A DNA stretch of 15,786 nucleotides from Rubrobacteraceae bacterium (GCA_021156345.1 JAJNDJ010000008.1:1-15786); one strand, 5' to 3'. Positions 1-8,293 are shown, numbered from the stretch's first letter. Notes: generated by a model not told the origin, from the letters alone. Numbers and translations are program-made.

Positions 1-2
1 CA

Positions 3-788
3 GAAGAAGAGGTCAGGCAGCTAAACAAGGACCTCGAAAGGAGGGTAGCGGAGCGAACCGAGCAACTAAAGATAGCCATGGCCAGGCAGCAGCAGGAGGC
101 CCAGGAACGAGAGCGCATCGAACAGGAGTTGCGGGTCGCTCGCCTGATCCAGCACACCCTTCTGCCAAAGTCGCTGCCCGACCTCGAGGGATATCAGATT
201 GCGGCCTACTACCAGTCGGCCCGCGAAGTGGGCGGCGACTTCTACGACTTTCTTCGACTGCCGGATGGCCGCCTGGGGCTGATCGTGGGGGACGTTAGCG
301 GCAAGGGCGTGCCTGCGGCCATCATGCCGGGAGAGATTCTGGAACAGGTCAATGACGCTCTTTTCCCGGATATCCCTCCCAACATGTTCGTTACCTGCCT
401 GGCCGCCCTCCTGGACAGCAGGACAGGTCGGCTGCAGTACGCCAATGCTGGACACGACCCGCCATACATACGGCACGCAGCCGGTGTGAGCAAACTCCGG
501 GCTACCGGCATGCCTCTGGGCTTGATGCCCAACATGAGCTACGAGCAGAAGGAGATCACTCTGCAGCCCGGGGAGAACATACTCCTCTACAGCGATGGGC
601 TCCTCGAGGCCCACAGCCCGCAGCGTGAAATGTTTGGTTTCCCGCGAATGCAGGGGCATGTCAGCGCGCATCCGGAGGGTGCGTCGTTGATAGATTCTCT
701 GCTGGCCGAACTGGAGCGGTTCACCGGAGAAGACTGGGAGCAAGAAGACGACATTACCTTACTGACACTCCAGAGACTTGGATCCTAG
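3..788 (+). CDS. SpoIIE/RsbU-type PP2C serine phosphatase, 5'-truncated by the window edge
   Basis: The reading frame is open from base 3, so the gene begins upstream; the first ATG at 78 is internal. The first ~35 residues are a charged coiled coil (LERRVAERTEQL) of the kind that links a sensor domain such as PAS or GAF to an output domain. The PP2C (SpoIIE) domain follows. Its metal-binding blocks are all visible: GGDFYDF (near 232), GDVSGKG (near 290), LYSDGLLEA (near 590) and EDDITLL (near 745). Proteins of this class dephosphorylate STAS anti-anti-sigma factors in partner-switching stress pathways. Compared with the related gene at 1299, about 17-18 residues are missing after GVPAAIM (junction near 326/327), where the core helix MANTQSVLRA normally lies. 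The deletion keeps the frame. Whether the enzyme still folds is unknown. No partner STAS gene is in the window. Confidence 0.9.
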   Translation, partial: EEEVRQLNKDLERRVAERTEQLKIAMARQQQEAQERERIEQELRVARLIQHTLLPKSLPDLEGYQIAAYYQSAREVGGDFYDFLRLPDGRLGLIVGDVSGKGVPAAIMPGEILEQVNDALFPDIPPNMFVTCLAALLDSRTGRLQYANAGHDPPYIRHAAGVSKLRATGMPLGLMPNMSYEQKEITLQPGENILLYSDGLLEAHSPQREMFGFPRMQGHVSAHPEGASLIDSLLAELERFTGEDWEQEDDITLLTLQRLGS

Positions 789-1298
789 GCCCCTGGGGAG
801 TGGTGTCAGCCAATTGTCGCAGCCAGAGTGATCTACGACGATGAGGAACACATCTTGCATTTGTATGTAGATTTTCCTCTTGGGGAAGGCAGCGTTGTCC
901 ACACGGGCAGCATCTTCGGGGCCGAGACAAGAGATCTCCGTCAAGGAGTCAGCGGAACCGGCCCACGTCTCCTTGTGGCTGCACTCCGACAGGTCTCCAA
1001 GCGGTTAGAGGGCAGAATAGCGACTCCCTTCTTGCGGTCAGCCGCTACAATTGCGACCGGCAATGCCATGGAGGGTGTAGCCGAAGAGCGTTCTTGTACC
1101 CTCGGCTATGGTTAGAAGGAAACCGGGCTTCGTAACGGTTTTCGTAACGAACCGGAGACGCTGACGGTGTAGGATGGGGCGAATAAGTGCGTAGGGATGA
1201 GACCGACCGCCCACGACTGAAAGATGAATCTGCGGTGAACCTGGCAGAATACTTGGTAGCCCACCAGAAACTACGAAACCTCGCGACCGGGGTCTGAC
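789..1298. other. Gene-poor intergenic stretch between the two phosphatase genes
   Basis: About 510 bases with no convincing gene. The only plus-strand frame of any length (828-1115) has no recognisable motif, no good ribosome site and no coding-like residue pattern. The stretch contains a tandem, partly palindromic motif at 1129-1151, listed separately. No tRNA, clear terminator or insertion-sequence end was seen. It may hold the promoter of the 1299 gene, but no convincing -35/-10 pair was found. Confidence 0.6.
1129..1151. promoter_or_regulatory. Tandem TTCGTAACG motif, second copy palindromic; possible operator
   Basis: TTCGTAACGG (1129-1138) is followed two bases later by TTCGTAACGA (1141-1150). 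The second copy extends to TTCGT-A-ACGAA (1141-1151), a perfect 5+5 palindrome around one base. Two copies 12 bp apart would lie close to one helical turn on the same DNA face, as operators for dimeric repressors often do. The motif sits ~150 bp upstream of the gene starting at 1299. The binding protein is unknown; this is inference from symmetry alone. Confidence 0.35.
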
Positions 1299-3554
1299 GT
1301 GAGTCGCTCCGGTGCCGGCTTGGCTGTGCTGCGGTCCGGGCTCATCCGCATCGGGCGTTACCTGCGCCACCGAACTGCGGCCTTCGTGGTGCTGCTTATA
1401 GCATTAGTCTTGACGGTCATCGCCTGGCAATACGTGAGTCAGACCGTCAAGGAGCAGAACCTAGCCCGTTTCGAGGACAGCACCCAGGCCACCCAGGAGG
1501 CCCTGGAGCGCCGCTCCAAGTCCTACCTCGACGCTATGTTCGGCGCCCGCGGGTTGTACTACGCCTCCGACTCGGTGACTCGGAAGGATTGGAGCGACTA
1601 CGTCAAAGGCATAGAGCAGACCGGCCGCTTCGAAGGTCTACAAGCCCTGGGCTACGCCCAGCGGGTGGATCCCGAGCAAAGGGAATCCTTTATGCGCAGG
1701 ACCCATAATGAGGACCTGCCCGAGATGCGACCCGACCTTAGCCCGGGTGGGGAGCGTTCCATGTATTTCCCCCTGACCCGCACCGGTCCTCTCGGCGGGG
1801 CCAACCAGAGCATGCTCAACTACGATTTCTATGCCGAAGATGTGCACAAGAAGACTATGGACCTGGCGCGCGATAGTGGTGAGCCGCGGGCCACAAAGAT
1901 GGTCTATGTGCTCGATGAGGCTCCCCCTAATGCCACAGCAGATCTCGCCTTGCGAGAAGGTTTTGTCGTCTATCTGCCGATCTACCAGGAGAGAGAGCCG
2001 CGGGGGAGTGTCGGTGAGCGCCGGCGGGCCCTCAGAGGGTTCATCGTTGGATCTTTCGTAAGCGATGAGCTGTTGGACGGGATCTTCAAGGGATCCTTTG
2101 ACCCCGCGATAGATTTCGAGGTTTATGACGGCGGGAGTACGGCGTCGAGCCCTCTGCTTTACGACCGCGACCGTATAAGACGCGACGAGAAGAGCACGAA
2201 CGAGTTTCTCTTCTTCAAAGAGAGCCGGATAGAGGTGGCCGGACGCGAGTGGACCCTGTACTTTACTACGCTGCCAGACTTCGAGCAGAGGGCCGAGATC
2301 AACCTGCCTCCCTTTGTGCTTGCGAGCGGCCTTGTGATGAGCCTGCTGTTCTTCAGCATCACCTTGCTGGTGGTGCGCAGCCGCACCAGAGCCGAGCATT
2401 ACAGCAAGGACCTGGAAGTGGCCAACGAGGAACTGGAGAGCTTTCATAACTCGCTCGAGCAGGAACTGGGTACGGCGCGGAGCATCCAGCACGCCCTGCT
2501 CCCCAAGGACTTGCCCAGGCTCGAGGGCTGGAAGATAGCCTACCACTACCAACCAGCACGAGAGGTGGGCGGCGACTTCTACGATTTCCTCCACTTGGAC
2601 GACGGTCGTGTGGGCCTCGTCATCGGCGACGTCTCGGGCAAGGGCATCGCGGCGGCCCTGGTGATGGCCAACACCCAGAGCGTGCTTCGCGCCGTCGCCC
2701 GAAGGGGGAATATTGCTCCAGGGCAGGTGTTGGCTGAGGCCAACGAGGTTCTGTATGCATACATCCCGTCCGGCACGTTTGTCACCTGTTTCTATGGCGT
2801 CCTCGACCCAGAGAGCGGCCGGCTCGTCTACGCCAACGCCGGCCACGACCCACCCTATACGCAGCGGGGCGGCGACGCACAGGAGCTCAGAGCGAGGGGT
2901 ATGCCGCTCGGCCTGATGCCGGGCATGCCTTACGAGGAAAAAGAAGCCGTTCTCGCCGCGGGGGACGATCTCGTTTTCTAGCTGGCCCGCTTCACGGGAC
3001 CGGACTCGGAACAGGAGGACGACATCACCCTGGTCACCCTGGAGAGATCTAAGACCGGAACGGGAGATCTCGAGGCCCCGCTGCAACCGGATACGACGGG
3101 CACTTACGGCGGTCGACGAGTCCTCGCCGACTTTACCCTTCCAAGCGAGCCTGGGAACGAACGCCCGGCTATGGAGAAGGTCGCCGACGCGGTGAAGGGA
3201 CTGCCTCTGTCTAAACAGCGTCTAGATAGGCTCAAGACAGCCGTTGCCGAGGCGGCGATGAACGCCATGGAACACGGCAACAGGTACGATCCCGAAGTCC
3301 CCGTCAAGATCCAGGTATGGCTTCTTAAAGAGCGCCTTCTGGTACGCGTTATCGACCGGGGTAGCGGTCCTCTATCGAGCCTGACGGCGAAGGGACCGGA
3401 TCTGGAGGCCAAGCTGGAGGATGCGCAGACGCCGCGGGGCTGGGGAGTGTTCTTGATCGAGCGCATGGTCGACGAGGTACGCGTCTCGGGAAACCCGGAC
3501 CACCACACCGTCGAGCTGGTAATGCGCCTGGAATCAGGCAAGGATTCAAGCTGA
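1299..3554 (+). pseudogene. CHASE sensor - PP2C phosphatase - RsbW-like kinase fusion, interrupted by a deletion-born TAG
   Basis: The GTG start at 1299 has no strong ribosome site. The protein begins with a membrane segment (residues ~27-46), then an extracytoplasmic CHASE-type sensor region (~70-300), a second membrane segment (~337-358) and a short coiled coil. A SpoIIE PP2C domain starts near residue 391 (GGDFYDF, GDVSGKG). The frame stops at TAG 2979-2981 just after GDDLVF. The same frame then stays open to 3554 and encodes the PP2C end (EQEDDITLVTLE) and an HATPase_c domain with an N box (AVAEAAMNAMEHGN), VIDRGSGP and RGWGVF, as in RsbW/SpoIIAB anti-sigma kinases. Set against the gene ending at 788, about 41 codons are missing at the stop, including the metal-binding YSDG block. 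Fusing TTC-TA with G-CTG made the TAG. The intact ancestor was a one-protein phosphatase/kinase switch of ~790 residues. The phosphatase is almost certainly dead. The kinase half could only be made from an internal start such as ATG 3171. Confidence 0.88.
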
Positions 3555-3723
3555 GTACCTGGGCCGAGCGTGCGTTATTGGCCCTGTGTAAGGCTGATCT
3601 CGTCGTCCCATATCAGGAGGGCGGGAAGTGTGCGAACAACCTTCCGATCACGATTGATCTTCCAGCGCGGTATAGGGCAAACTGGTTCGTGTAAGGACCG
3701 ATAAGCTGGAAGTGAGGTATCGT

Positions 3724-4039
3724 ATGGCGAGAAGACGCCCGTATAACGGCGTTGCGTTCCCTCTGTCAGGTAACGTTACCCAGGCGATCAACCCCTGGGC
3801 GTGGTGGTTCAAGCTCACAGGCAACCAGGTCGGGTTCATCAATGTCTACGAGATGCAATCCTCCGACAGTGAGCAGGAACGGAAGATCGTCGAGGACGTT
3901 GCGAGTTACGGCAGGAGAAGCAAGTGTCGAGCGGTTCCTTGCCATGATGGGCAGAATACGACAGCAAGATCCCGAGTCCTACAGAATGTTGCGCCAGACG
4001 CTGCTCGAGGGACTGGAGTCCGAGATGGGGGAGGAGTAA
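3724..4039 (+). pseudogene. Small protein of unknown function, apparently frameshifted
   Basis: ATG 3724 is well placed behind GGAAGTGAGG (3708-3717). The first ~64 residues look coding: a basic start (MARRRPYNGVAFPLSG), an aromatic segment NPWAWWFKLTGNQVGF and an acidic helix ending EDVASYGR. Around 3915-3925 this frame turns into unlikely sequence (RRSKCRAVPCHDG). The +1 frame instead gives a helical, coding-like tail (EASVERFLAMMGRIRQQDP, then LRQTLLEGLESEMGEE) ending at TAA 4037-4039. I read this as one gene of ~105 residues broken by a single-base change. The family is not recognised and no function is proposed. The 12-bp palindrome GGTAACGTTACC (3769-3780) lies inside the coding part. 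The 169 bases between 3555 and 3723 hold nothing I can name. Confidence 0.55.
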
Positions 4040-4148
4040 GCGCGCAGTGAGGTCTGCGAGAATCCACGGAGGTTGCGACTGGCGTCGTCGATAATGCAAT
4101 CTTTCCGCCGCGACTCCTTTCTCGGGCGCAGCAGGATAGTGCCGACTT

Positions 4149-4423
4149 GTGGGTCAGCCGCGTAGCGGCGCTTCCACCCTGGTTCCGAGAGCGGTCGGCC
4201 AAATGGGTCTCATGTTACTGGCTGCTCTGTTGACCACGATGGTTGCCTGCTCCCCAGGGCCGGACCGAGATGCCAGGCAGACGACGCCGGCATACCCTTT
4301 ATCGCAGTTCGCCTCGCTGATGAGGGCATGAGTGAGGACGGATTGCATCCCAACGACAAAGGTTACCGGGTGATAGCCGAACGGCTCAGAAGCCTGGGCT
4401 ACGAGCCCTTACATCCCCGCTGA
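4149..4423 (+). pseudogene. Remnant of an SGNH/GDSL-family lipoprotein hydrolase
   Basis: The 5' part (GTG 4149, or ATG 4203 inside it) encodes a lipoprotein signal peptide, MGLMLLAALLTTMVAC, with a Cys at the lipobox position. In another frame, from about 4283 to TGA 4421-4423, the sequence reads AGIPFIAVRLADEGM and then DGLHPNDKGY and RVIAERLRSLGY. DGLHPNDKGY is the family-typical block V of SGNH/GDSL esterases, carrying the catalytic Asp and His (D-x-x-H-P). The catalytic Ser block (GDS) and the central ~120-150 residues expected for the family are absent. Start and end of the gene are therefore joined by a large internal deletion that also shifts the frame. No function is expected. It converges on the minus-strand lipoprotein gene, whose stop is 4 bp away. 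Confidence 0.75.
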
Positions 4424-4427
4424 AGGC

Positions 4428-5126
4428 TCAATCCTTACCCGAGCCGCTCTCATCCATGTACCCGATGTGGATGTGATCCCTGTGCAACTCGAGCTGGTCG
4501 GGGGCCAGTACCCAGCCCTTGGGGCGCCCGTATCCCAAGGATTTGGTCCACCTGGGCGGCCCTATTATCTGATCAGGCCTCCTCCCAGGTGGAATGCTGG
4601 CGAGGATCTTGCCTACCTCCAGGATGCCTCGTGCCGTAGCATTGCCTTCGACGGGCTTGCCGTCAACCCACCACACATCAGCGGCCCTGCCGAAGTAGTG
4701 GGTATTGGGAAGTCCACCGGCCTTGCCATAGCCCCTGGGTATGCGTGGACCGTCAGGGACGCCGGGGAGGAAGTAGTGACCCTCCTTGAAGGTCTGGACA
4801 CAGATCCGGCGCCCTTTGGCCAGGCCTCGGAGCGCTGCTACGAGTCGCTGGTCGACAACCCCTCTCTCCAGATCGCGCACCGCCTGTGGAGTCGCCCCGA
4901 AGTTCGGGCTCTCCAGAAGCCTGTGCACCTCGGTGCTACCCGGCCCGGTGTCCTCACCCTTCAAGAAACCGAGATCCCGTAGTCCACTGCCTACGCCAGG
5001 TGGGCACGCAGGGGTGAGATCCACCTCCTCCAGGCTCCCACAAGCGGTGAGCAGTGCGGTGCCAAGGAGCAAGGACGCGCCAACGATCGCTCGCCGGAAC
5101 CACAGAAGGATAGAGCATTGTCGCAC
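4428..5126 (-). CDS. Secreted lipoprotein with M15-like HxxGxAxD / HxH motifs
   Basis: A 232-residue protein starting at GTG 5126. Residues 1-28 form a signal peptide (two Arg, then a hydrophobic core) and LLTAC puts the lipidated Cys at 29, so it should be anchored outside the membrane. The C-terminal half carries HYFGRAAD (H143, D150) and HRDHIHIGY (H218, H220). Their spacing and form match the zinc site of M15-type D-Ala-D-Ala carboxypeptidases and endolysin peptidases (SxHxxGxAxD and HxH). A role in trimming peptidoglycan stem peptides is a reasonable inference, but the segment between the motifs is not one I can match in detail. The gene looks intact. A TAATAT box six bases upstream of the GTG, with no Shine-Dalgarno, suggests a leaderless transcript. 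The 3' end converges on the GDSL remnant. Confidence 0.75.
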   Translation of the reverse strand: MRQCSILLWFRRAIVGASLLLGTALLTACGSLEEVDLTPACPPGVGSGLRDLGFLKGEDTGPGSTEVHRLLESPNFGATPQAVRDLERGVVDQRLVAALRGLAKGRRICVQTFKEGHYFLPGVPDGPRIPRGYGKAGGLPNTHYFGRAADVWWVDGKPVEGNATARGILEVGKILASIPPGRRPDQIIGPPRWTKSLGYGRPKGWVLAPDQLELHRDHIHIGYMDESGSGKD

Positions 5127-5132
5127 CCCGAT

Positions 5133-5138
5133 ATATTA
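5133..5138 (-). promoter_or_regulatory. Probable leaderless -10 box of the minus-strand lipoprotein gene
   Basis: On the minus strand TAATAT is followed by six bases and then the GTG start at 5126. This geometry puts transcription start at or next to the start codon. No Shine-Dalgarno precedes the GTG and no convincing -35 was found. The spaced pair GGTAACC (5150-5156) and GGTGACC (5161-5167) lies just upstream and could be an operator. The rest of the gap up to 5378 shows nothing recognisable. Confidence 0.4.
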
Positions 5139-5378
5139 TGACGTGCAGAGGTAACCATGGGGTGACCGGCACCACCGACATGCCTCGAAGGGGCGACCTC
5201 GGCTGATGCCATAGGTAAGCACCTGTGGCATTCGACTCGCTCTCCAACCACCTCGAGATCGAAGAGTGGGGATCGTAGATGCCAGGCGTACGGAGGGCAT
5301 CGCAATGTTCTGGAGCCTCACCTGGCCGCGGGCGACCTCCTTCCCGTCTCGTTCGGGGATGGTGGCTACTCGCAAGCC

Positions 5379-6169
5379 TCACTCGCCGACGATGTGCATC
5401 ACCGACCGGCCGTAGATGGTCCAGAAGTAGTATGCCGCCAGCCCCGACCCGATAATCACGACGACCGCGCGCAGGACGGTGCGGTTGATCATGCCTGTGA
5501 GCGCACCTCCAAGGTAACCGCCGATCAGGCCACCGACGGCCATAGGAATTCCGTATCCCCAGTGGATCTCGCCGTAGATCACGAGCACGACCACTGCCAC
5601 GCCCCTTAGGCACCAGCGAGCAGGTTCTTGAAGGGCACCACGCGGTGCACGTCTCCCATCTGCAGCAAACTCAGGGCACTGATCATCAGGATGCCGATAC
5701 CGGCCCCGAAGTAGCCACCGTAGATGGCCACAACGAACACCACAACCGCCGCGAGAGGCCACAGCGCCGTCGCCAGGCCGCGGTCTTGGTGGGCGCCCCC
5801 GCTACGGCGGGAGAGCCGCGGCTCGAGCACGAACAGGACCGTGCCGCCCAGCACCAGCCACGGTACGAGGGACAGGAAGATCTTGTCGCCCGTCCACACT
5901 AGCAACAGAGCTCCCACCAGCCCGCCTAAAGCACTCGTGACGAGGAGCAACCAAAGCCACAGCCGGCGTACCTCGTGCAACTTGTCGCGGGTACGCCAAA
6001 CGGCGCCAGGGTAGGCGGGAAGGAGGGCAAGGGCGCTCGTTGCGTCGGCGACCACAGGCGGGACGACCAGGGCCAGCAGCGGGAACGTTATCAGCCCGCC
6101 ACCGCCTGCTAGCGAGTTGATCAGGCCTGCAGCCACAGCGGCCACGAAGAACAGAATGTGAGTCTCCAA
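5379..6169 (-). pseudogene. TauE/SafE-family permease broken by a one-base frameshift
   Basis: TTG start at 6169. The first part (6169 to the TAA at 5606-5608) encodes a polytopic membrane protein with the family's N-terminal pattern (AAGLINSLAGGGGLITFP), several hydrophobic segments and the second-half repeat YGGYFGAGIGILM...MGDVHRVVPFKNLLAGA. It then hits TAA. One frame over, the sequence continues without a gap as GVAVVVLVIYGEIHWGYGIP, GGLIGGYLGG and a last membrane segment, ending at 5379. Adding a single base restores ...NLLAGA-I-R-GVAVVV, exactly the family's continuation, giving ~264 residues. TauE/SafE proteins export small sulfur or organic anions such as sulfite or sulfoacetate. Either the gene died recently or this is a sequencing error, because everything except that base looks intact. 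Confidence 0.85.
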
Positions 6170-6385
6170 GCGACTCTAGCCCCACTCGCGCCTCGCCATC
6201 GTCCCGACACCTCTCTCGAGCCAACGTGCCGATGATCTCACCTCGAGAAGCATGATGCATCCTCAGGATGCCCATCACTGCCTGCTACGGCGCCGGAGGT
6301 AGAGTAGTGTTGTGACAGATGGAAGAGCGGGATCGAGGAGCGGGCGGGACGAGCAGCCCAACGCAAACGATTACGGAGGGCAGAG

Positions 6386-7783
6386 ATGCCCACGATGAGG
6401 AGAGAAGCCATGGCCACTGTAGGGGTGCCACCGGGGCCACGCGGAAACGTCGTGCTTGGCAGCATCGGCGATCTCTATCGCGACCGCCTGCGCTTCGTGC
6501 TCGACGTAGCACGCACGTACGGCGACGTCGCGCAGTATCGCGTTGCGCACATGAGGATGTATCAGGTCAACCATCCGGCGGGCGTCGGGCGCCTGTTACA
6601 TGATAATCACCGCAACTATTCGAAGGACGTCGCGACGTTCGGGACACTCAGGTTGATCCTGGGCAACGGGCTTTTCACCAGCGACGGCGAATTCTGGCGG
6701 CGCCAACGTCGTCTGGCGCAGCCCGCCTTCCACCGGCGGCGCGTCGCCGCTTTCGGCGACTTGATGACCGATGCAACCCTGGCGATGCTGCAACGCTGGC
6801 GACCGAGCGTGGCCCAAGGCTTGCCACTCGACGTGGCGACGGAGTTCATGCACCTGACGTTAGAGGTCGCCACAAGGGCTTTGTTCAGCACCTCTGTAGA
6901 ACGTGATCTTGATAAGATCGGCCGCGCCATCGCGACGCTACTGAATGAGGTGACCTTCCGTTTCACGTTCCCTTTCTACCCACCGCCCAAGGTGCCTACG
7001 CCCCGCAACCGCCGCTTCCTGGCCGCCCACGCAACCCTCGACAGCGTCATCTACGACATCATCGCCGGGAGAAGGCGCAGGCCGGGCGAACACGACGATT
7101 TGCTGGCGCTCCTCATGGAGGCGCGCGACGAGAAAACCGGAGAGGGGATGAGCGACAGGCAACTGCGCGACGAGGTGATCACGCTCTTCGTAGCCGGCCA
7201 CGAAACGACGGCGAACGCCCTCACCTGGGCCTCCTACCTCCTCTCCACGCACGTGGCGGTTGCGCACGAGGTGCGCGCCGAAGTCGATGAGGGGCTCCAG
7301 GGGTGCATCCCCACGACCGCCGACTTGCCAAATCTGCCTTACACGCGCATGGTAATAGACGAGACGTTGCGTCTGTACCCACCGGCCTGGATCACCAACC
7401 GGCGAGCGATCGAGGACGACATCATATGTGGATACCGCATCCCCGCCGACGCGATCGTCTCCATAAGCCCCTACGTGACGCACCGCGATCCAACGCTGTG
7501 GGAGAACCCCGAAGGCTTCGATCCCGAAAGGTTCGCCCCCGAACGTTCGGCTGGGCGCCCGCACTACGCGTACTTCCCTTTTGGAGGTGGGCCGCGCCAG
7601 TGTATTGGCAAAGGCTTCGCGCTGATGGAGGCGACGCTGGTGCTCGCCCTGCTTGCGCAACGCTACGACCTGCATCTCGTGCCCGGTCGGCGAGTGGAGA
7701 CAGTGGCGATGGCCACGCTGCGTCCGCGCCACGGTATGTGGATGACGGCCCACCCGCGCTCAACGGCGGGTCGGGTCCCGTGA
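6386..7783 (+). CDS. Cytochrome P450 monooxygenase
   Basis: A 465-residue P450. ATG 6386 follows GGAGGG (6375-6380) at 5 bases; ATG 6410, behind GGAGAG, is a possible alternative start. Diagnostic sites are all present: C-helix WRRQRR (104-109), I-helix AGHETTANAL (270-279) with the acid-alcohol pair for oxygen activation, ETLR (326-329), PERF (380-383) and heme loop FGGGPRQCIG with the ligand Cys406. It has no membrane anchor, so it should be soluble. The pattern is close to the fatty-acid-hydroxylase-like group (CYP102/CYP4-style motifs) rather than the macrolide-type bacterial P450s, but the substrate cannot be told. No ferredoxin or reductase gene is adjacent, so electrons must come from elsewhere. 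The gene looks intact and stands alone. The 216 bases upstream (6170-6385) show no clear promoter. Confidence 0.93.
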   Translation: MPTMRREAMATVGVPPGPRGNVVLGSIGDLYRDRLRFVLDVARTYGDVAQYRVAHMRMYQVNHPAGVGRLLHDNHRNYSKDVATFGTLRLILGNGLFTSDGEFWRRQRRLAQPAFHRRRVAAFGDLMTDATLAMLQRWRPSVAQGLPLDVATEFMHLTLEVATRALFSTSVERDLDKIGRAIATLLNEVTFRFTFPFYPPPKVPTPRNRRFLAAHATLDSVIYDIIAGRRRRPGEHDDLLALLMEARDEKTGEGMSDRQLRDEVITLFVAGHETTANALTWASYLLSTHVAVAHEVRAEVDEGLQGCIPTTADLPNLPYTRMVIDETLRLYPPAWITNRRAIEDDIICGYRIPADAIVSISPYVTHRDPTLWENPEGFDPERFAPERSAGRPHYAYFPFGGGPRQCIGKGFALMEATLVLALLAQRYDLHLVPGRRVETVAMATLRPRHGMWMTAHPRSTAGRVP

Positions 7784-7888
7784 TTCTCCAATCCTCGCTG
7801 TTTCAAGGCTTTTGCCTCTTGTCGTAGCGTGCAACAAGCCGTACGCTTCGTATACGTTTCCAGAGGGTCTCGAGGACGGAGTGTGGCC

Positions 7889-8293
7889 ATGTCTACGACG
7901 CTGAAGATCAGGGACGAAACGACTTTCAGCCTGGGCGGTGATGACGATAGAGACTTCACGCTCGACGTAGCGGACGAGAAGATCTCGGTGCGTGAGTTGA
8001 TCCGCGCCCGTGTCTACCGGGAGGTGCACGACTACAACCTCGACCAGCCCGAGTACTTCCACGGTCTCGTCCAGCCGTCTGAGGCTGAGAGGTCCCTGAA
8101 CGGCTTCAAGATGCGCAGGAGGCGGACGATAGACCCCGAGAGACAGTTCGAGCTGGCCAAGAGAGCGTTCTACAGCAACGGGTTCATCCTGCTGGTCGAT
8201 GACAGGCAGGTGGACGAGCTCGAGGATGAGATCCAGATCAGGCCCGACACTACGGTCACGTTCCTGAAGCTCGTCCCGCTCGTCGGAGGATGA
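7889..8293 (+). CDS. 134-residue beta-grasp-like protein ending in Gly-Gly, partner of the DUF4132 gene
   Basis: ATG 7889 has GGAG (7878-7881) seven bases upstream; GTG 7883 is an in-frame alternative. Residues 5-30 look like two beta strands (TLKIRDETTF, FTLDVADEKI). The next part resembles the first helix of a beta-grasp fold (SVRELIRARVYREVHDYN, 33-50). An inserted segment (GLVQPSEAE, then a basic MRRRRTIDPE) is followed by a helix, strand FILLVDDRQV (99-108) and the end RPDTTVTFLKLVPLVGG. The protein stops exactly after Gly133-Gly134, as MoaD, ThiS and processed ubiquitin-like proteins do. It overlaps the next gene by four bases (ATGA), so the two products are probably made together. Its function is unknown. 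The beta-grasp reading is my inference from pattern, not from a database match. The Gly-Gly could be a thiocarboxylate or conjugation site, or simply a structural end. No cysteine is present. Confidence 0.72.
   Translation: MSTTLKIRDETTFSLGGDDDRDFTLDVADEKISVRELIRARVYREVHDYNLDQPEYFHGLVQPSEAERSLNGFKMRRRRTIDPERQFELAKRAFYSNGFILLVDDRQVDELEDEIQIRPDTTVTFLKLVPLVGG

Noticed and set aside
828..1115. 95-residue plus-strand frame in the gap between the phosphatase genes
   Set aside because: No ribosome site, no motif, and no coding-like residue pattern beyond what chance gives.
2979..2981. TAG as a read-through or recoded codon in the PP2C gene
   Set aside because: The residues that should surround it, including YSDG, are absent, so a deletion explains the stop better than recoding does.
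1638..3086. 482-residue open frame on the minus strand
   Set aside because: It lies wholly opposite the CHASE-PP2C gene, has no family motif, and is the usual high-GC antisense shadow.
3769..3780. Perfect palindrome GGTAACGTTACC
   Set aside because: It lies inside the coding part of the small gene, where a 12-bp palindrome can arise from codon choice, and no second copy was seen.
5136..5375. Minus-strand frame between the TauE remnant and the lipoprotein
   Set aside because: No recognisable motif in any of the three minus frames, and no ribosome site or typical composition.
6938..7753. 271-residue minus-strand frame
   Set aside because: Antisense to an intact P450 with every diagnostic motif on the plus strand.
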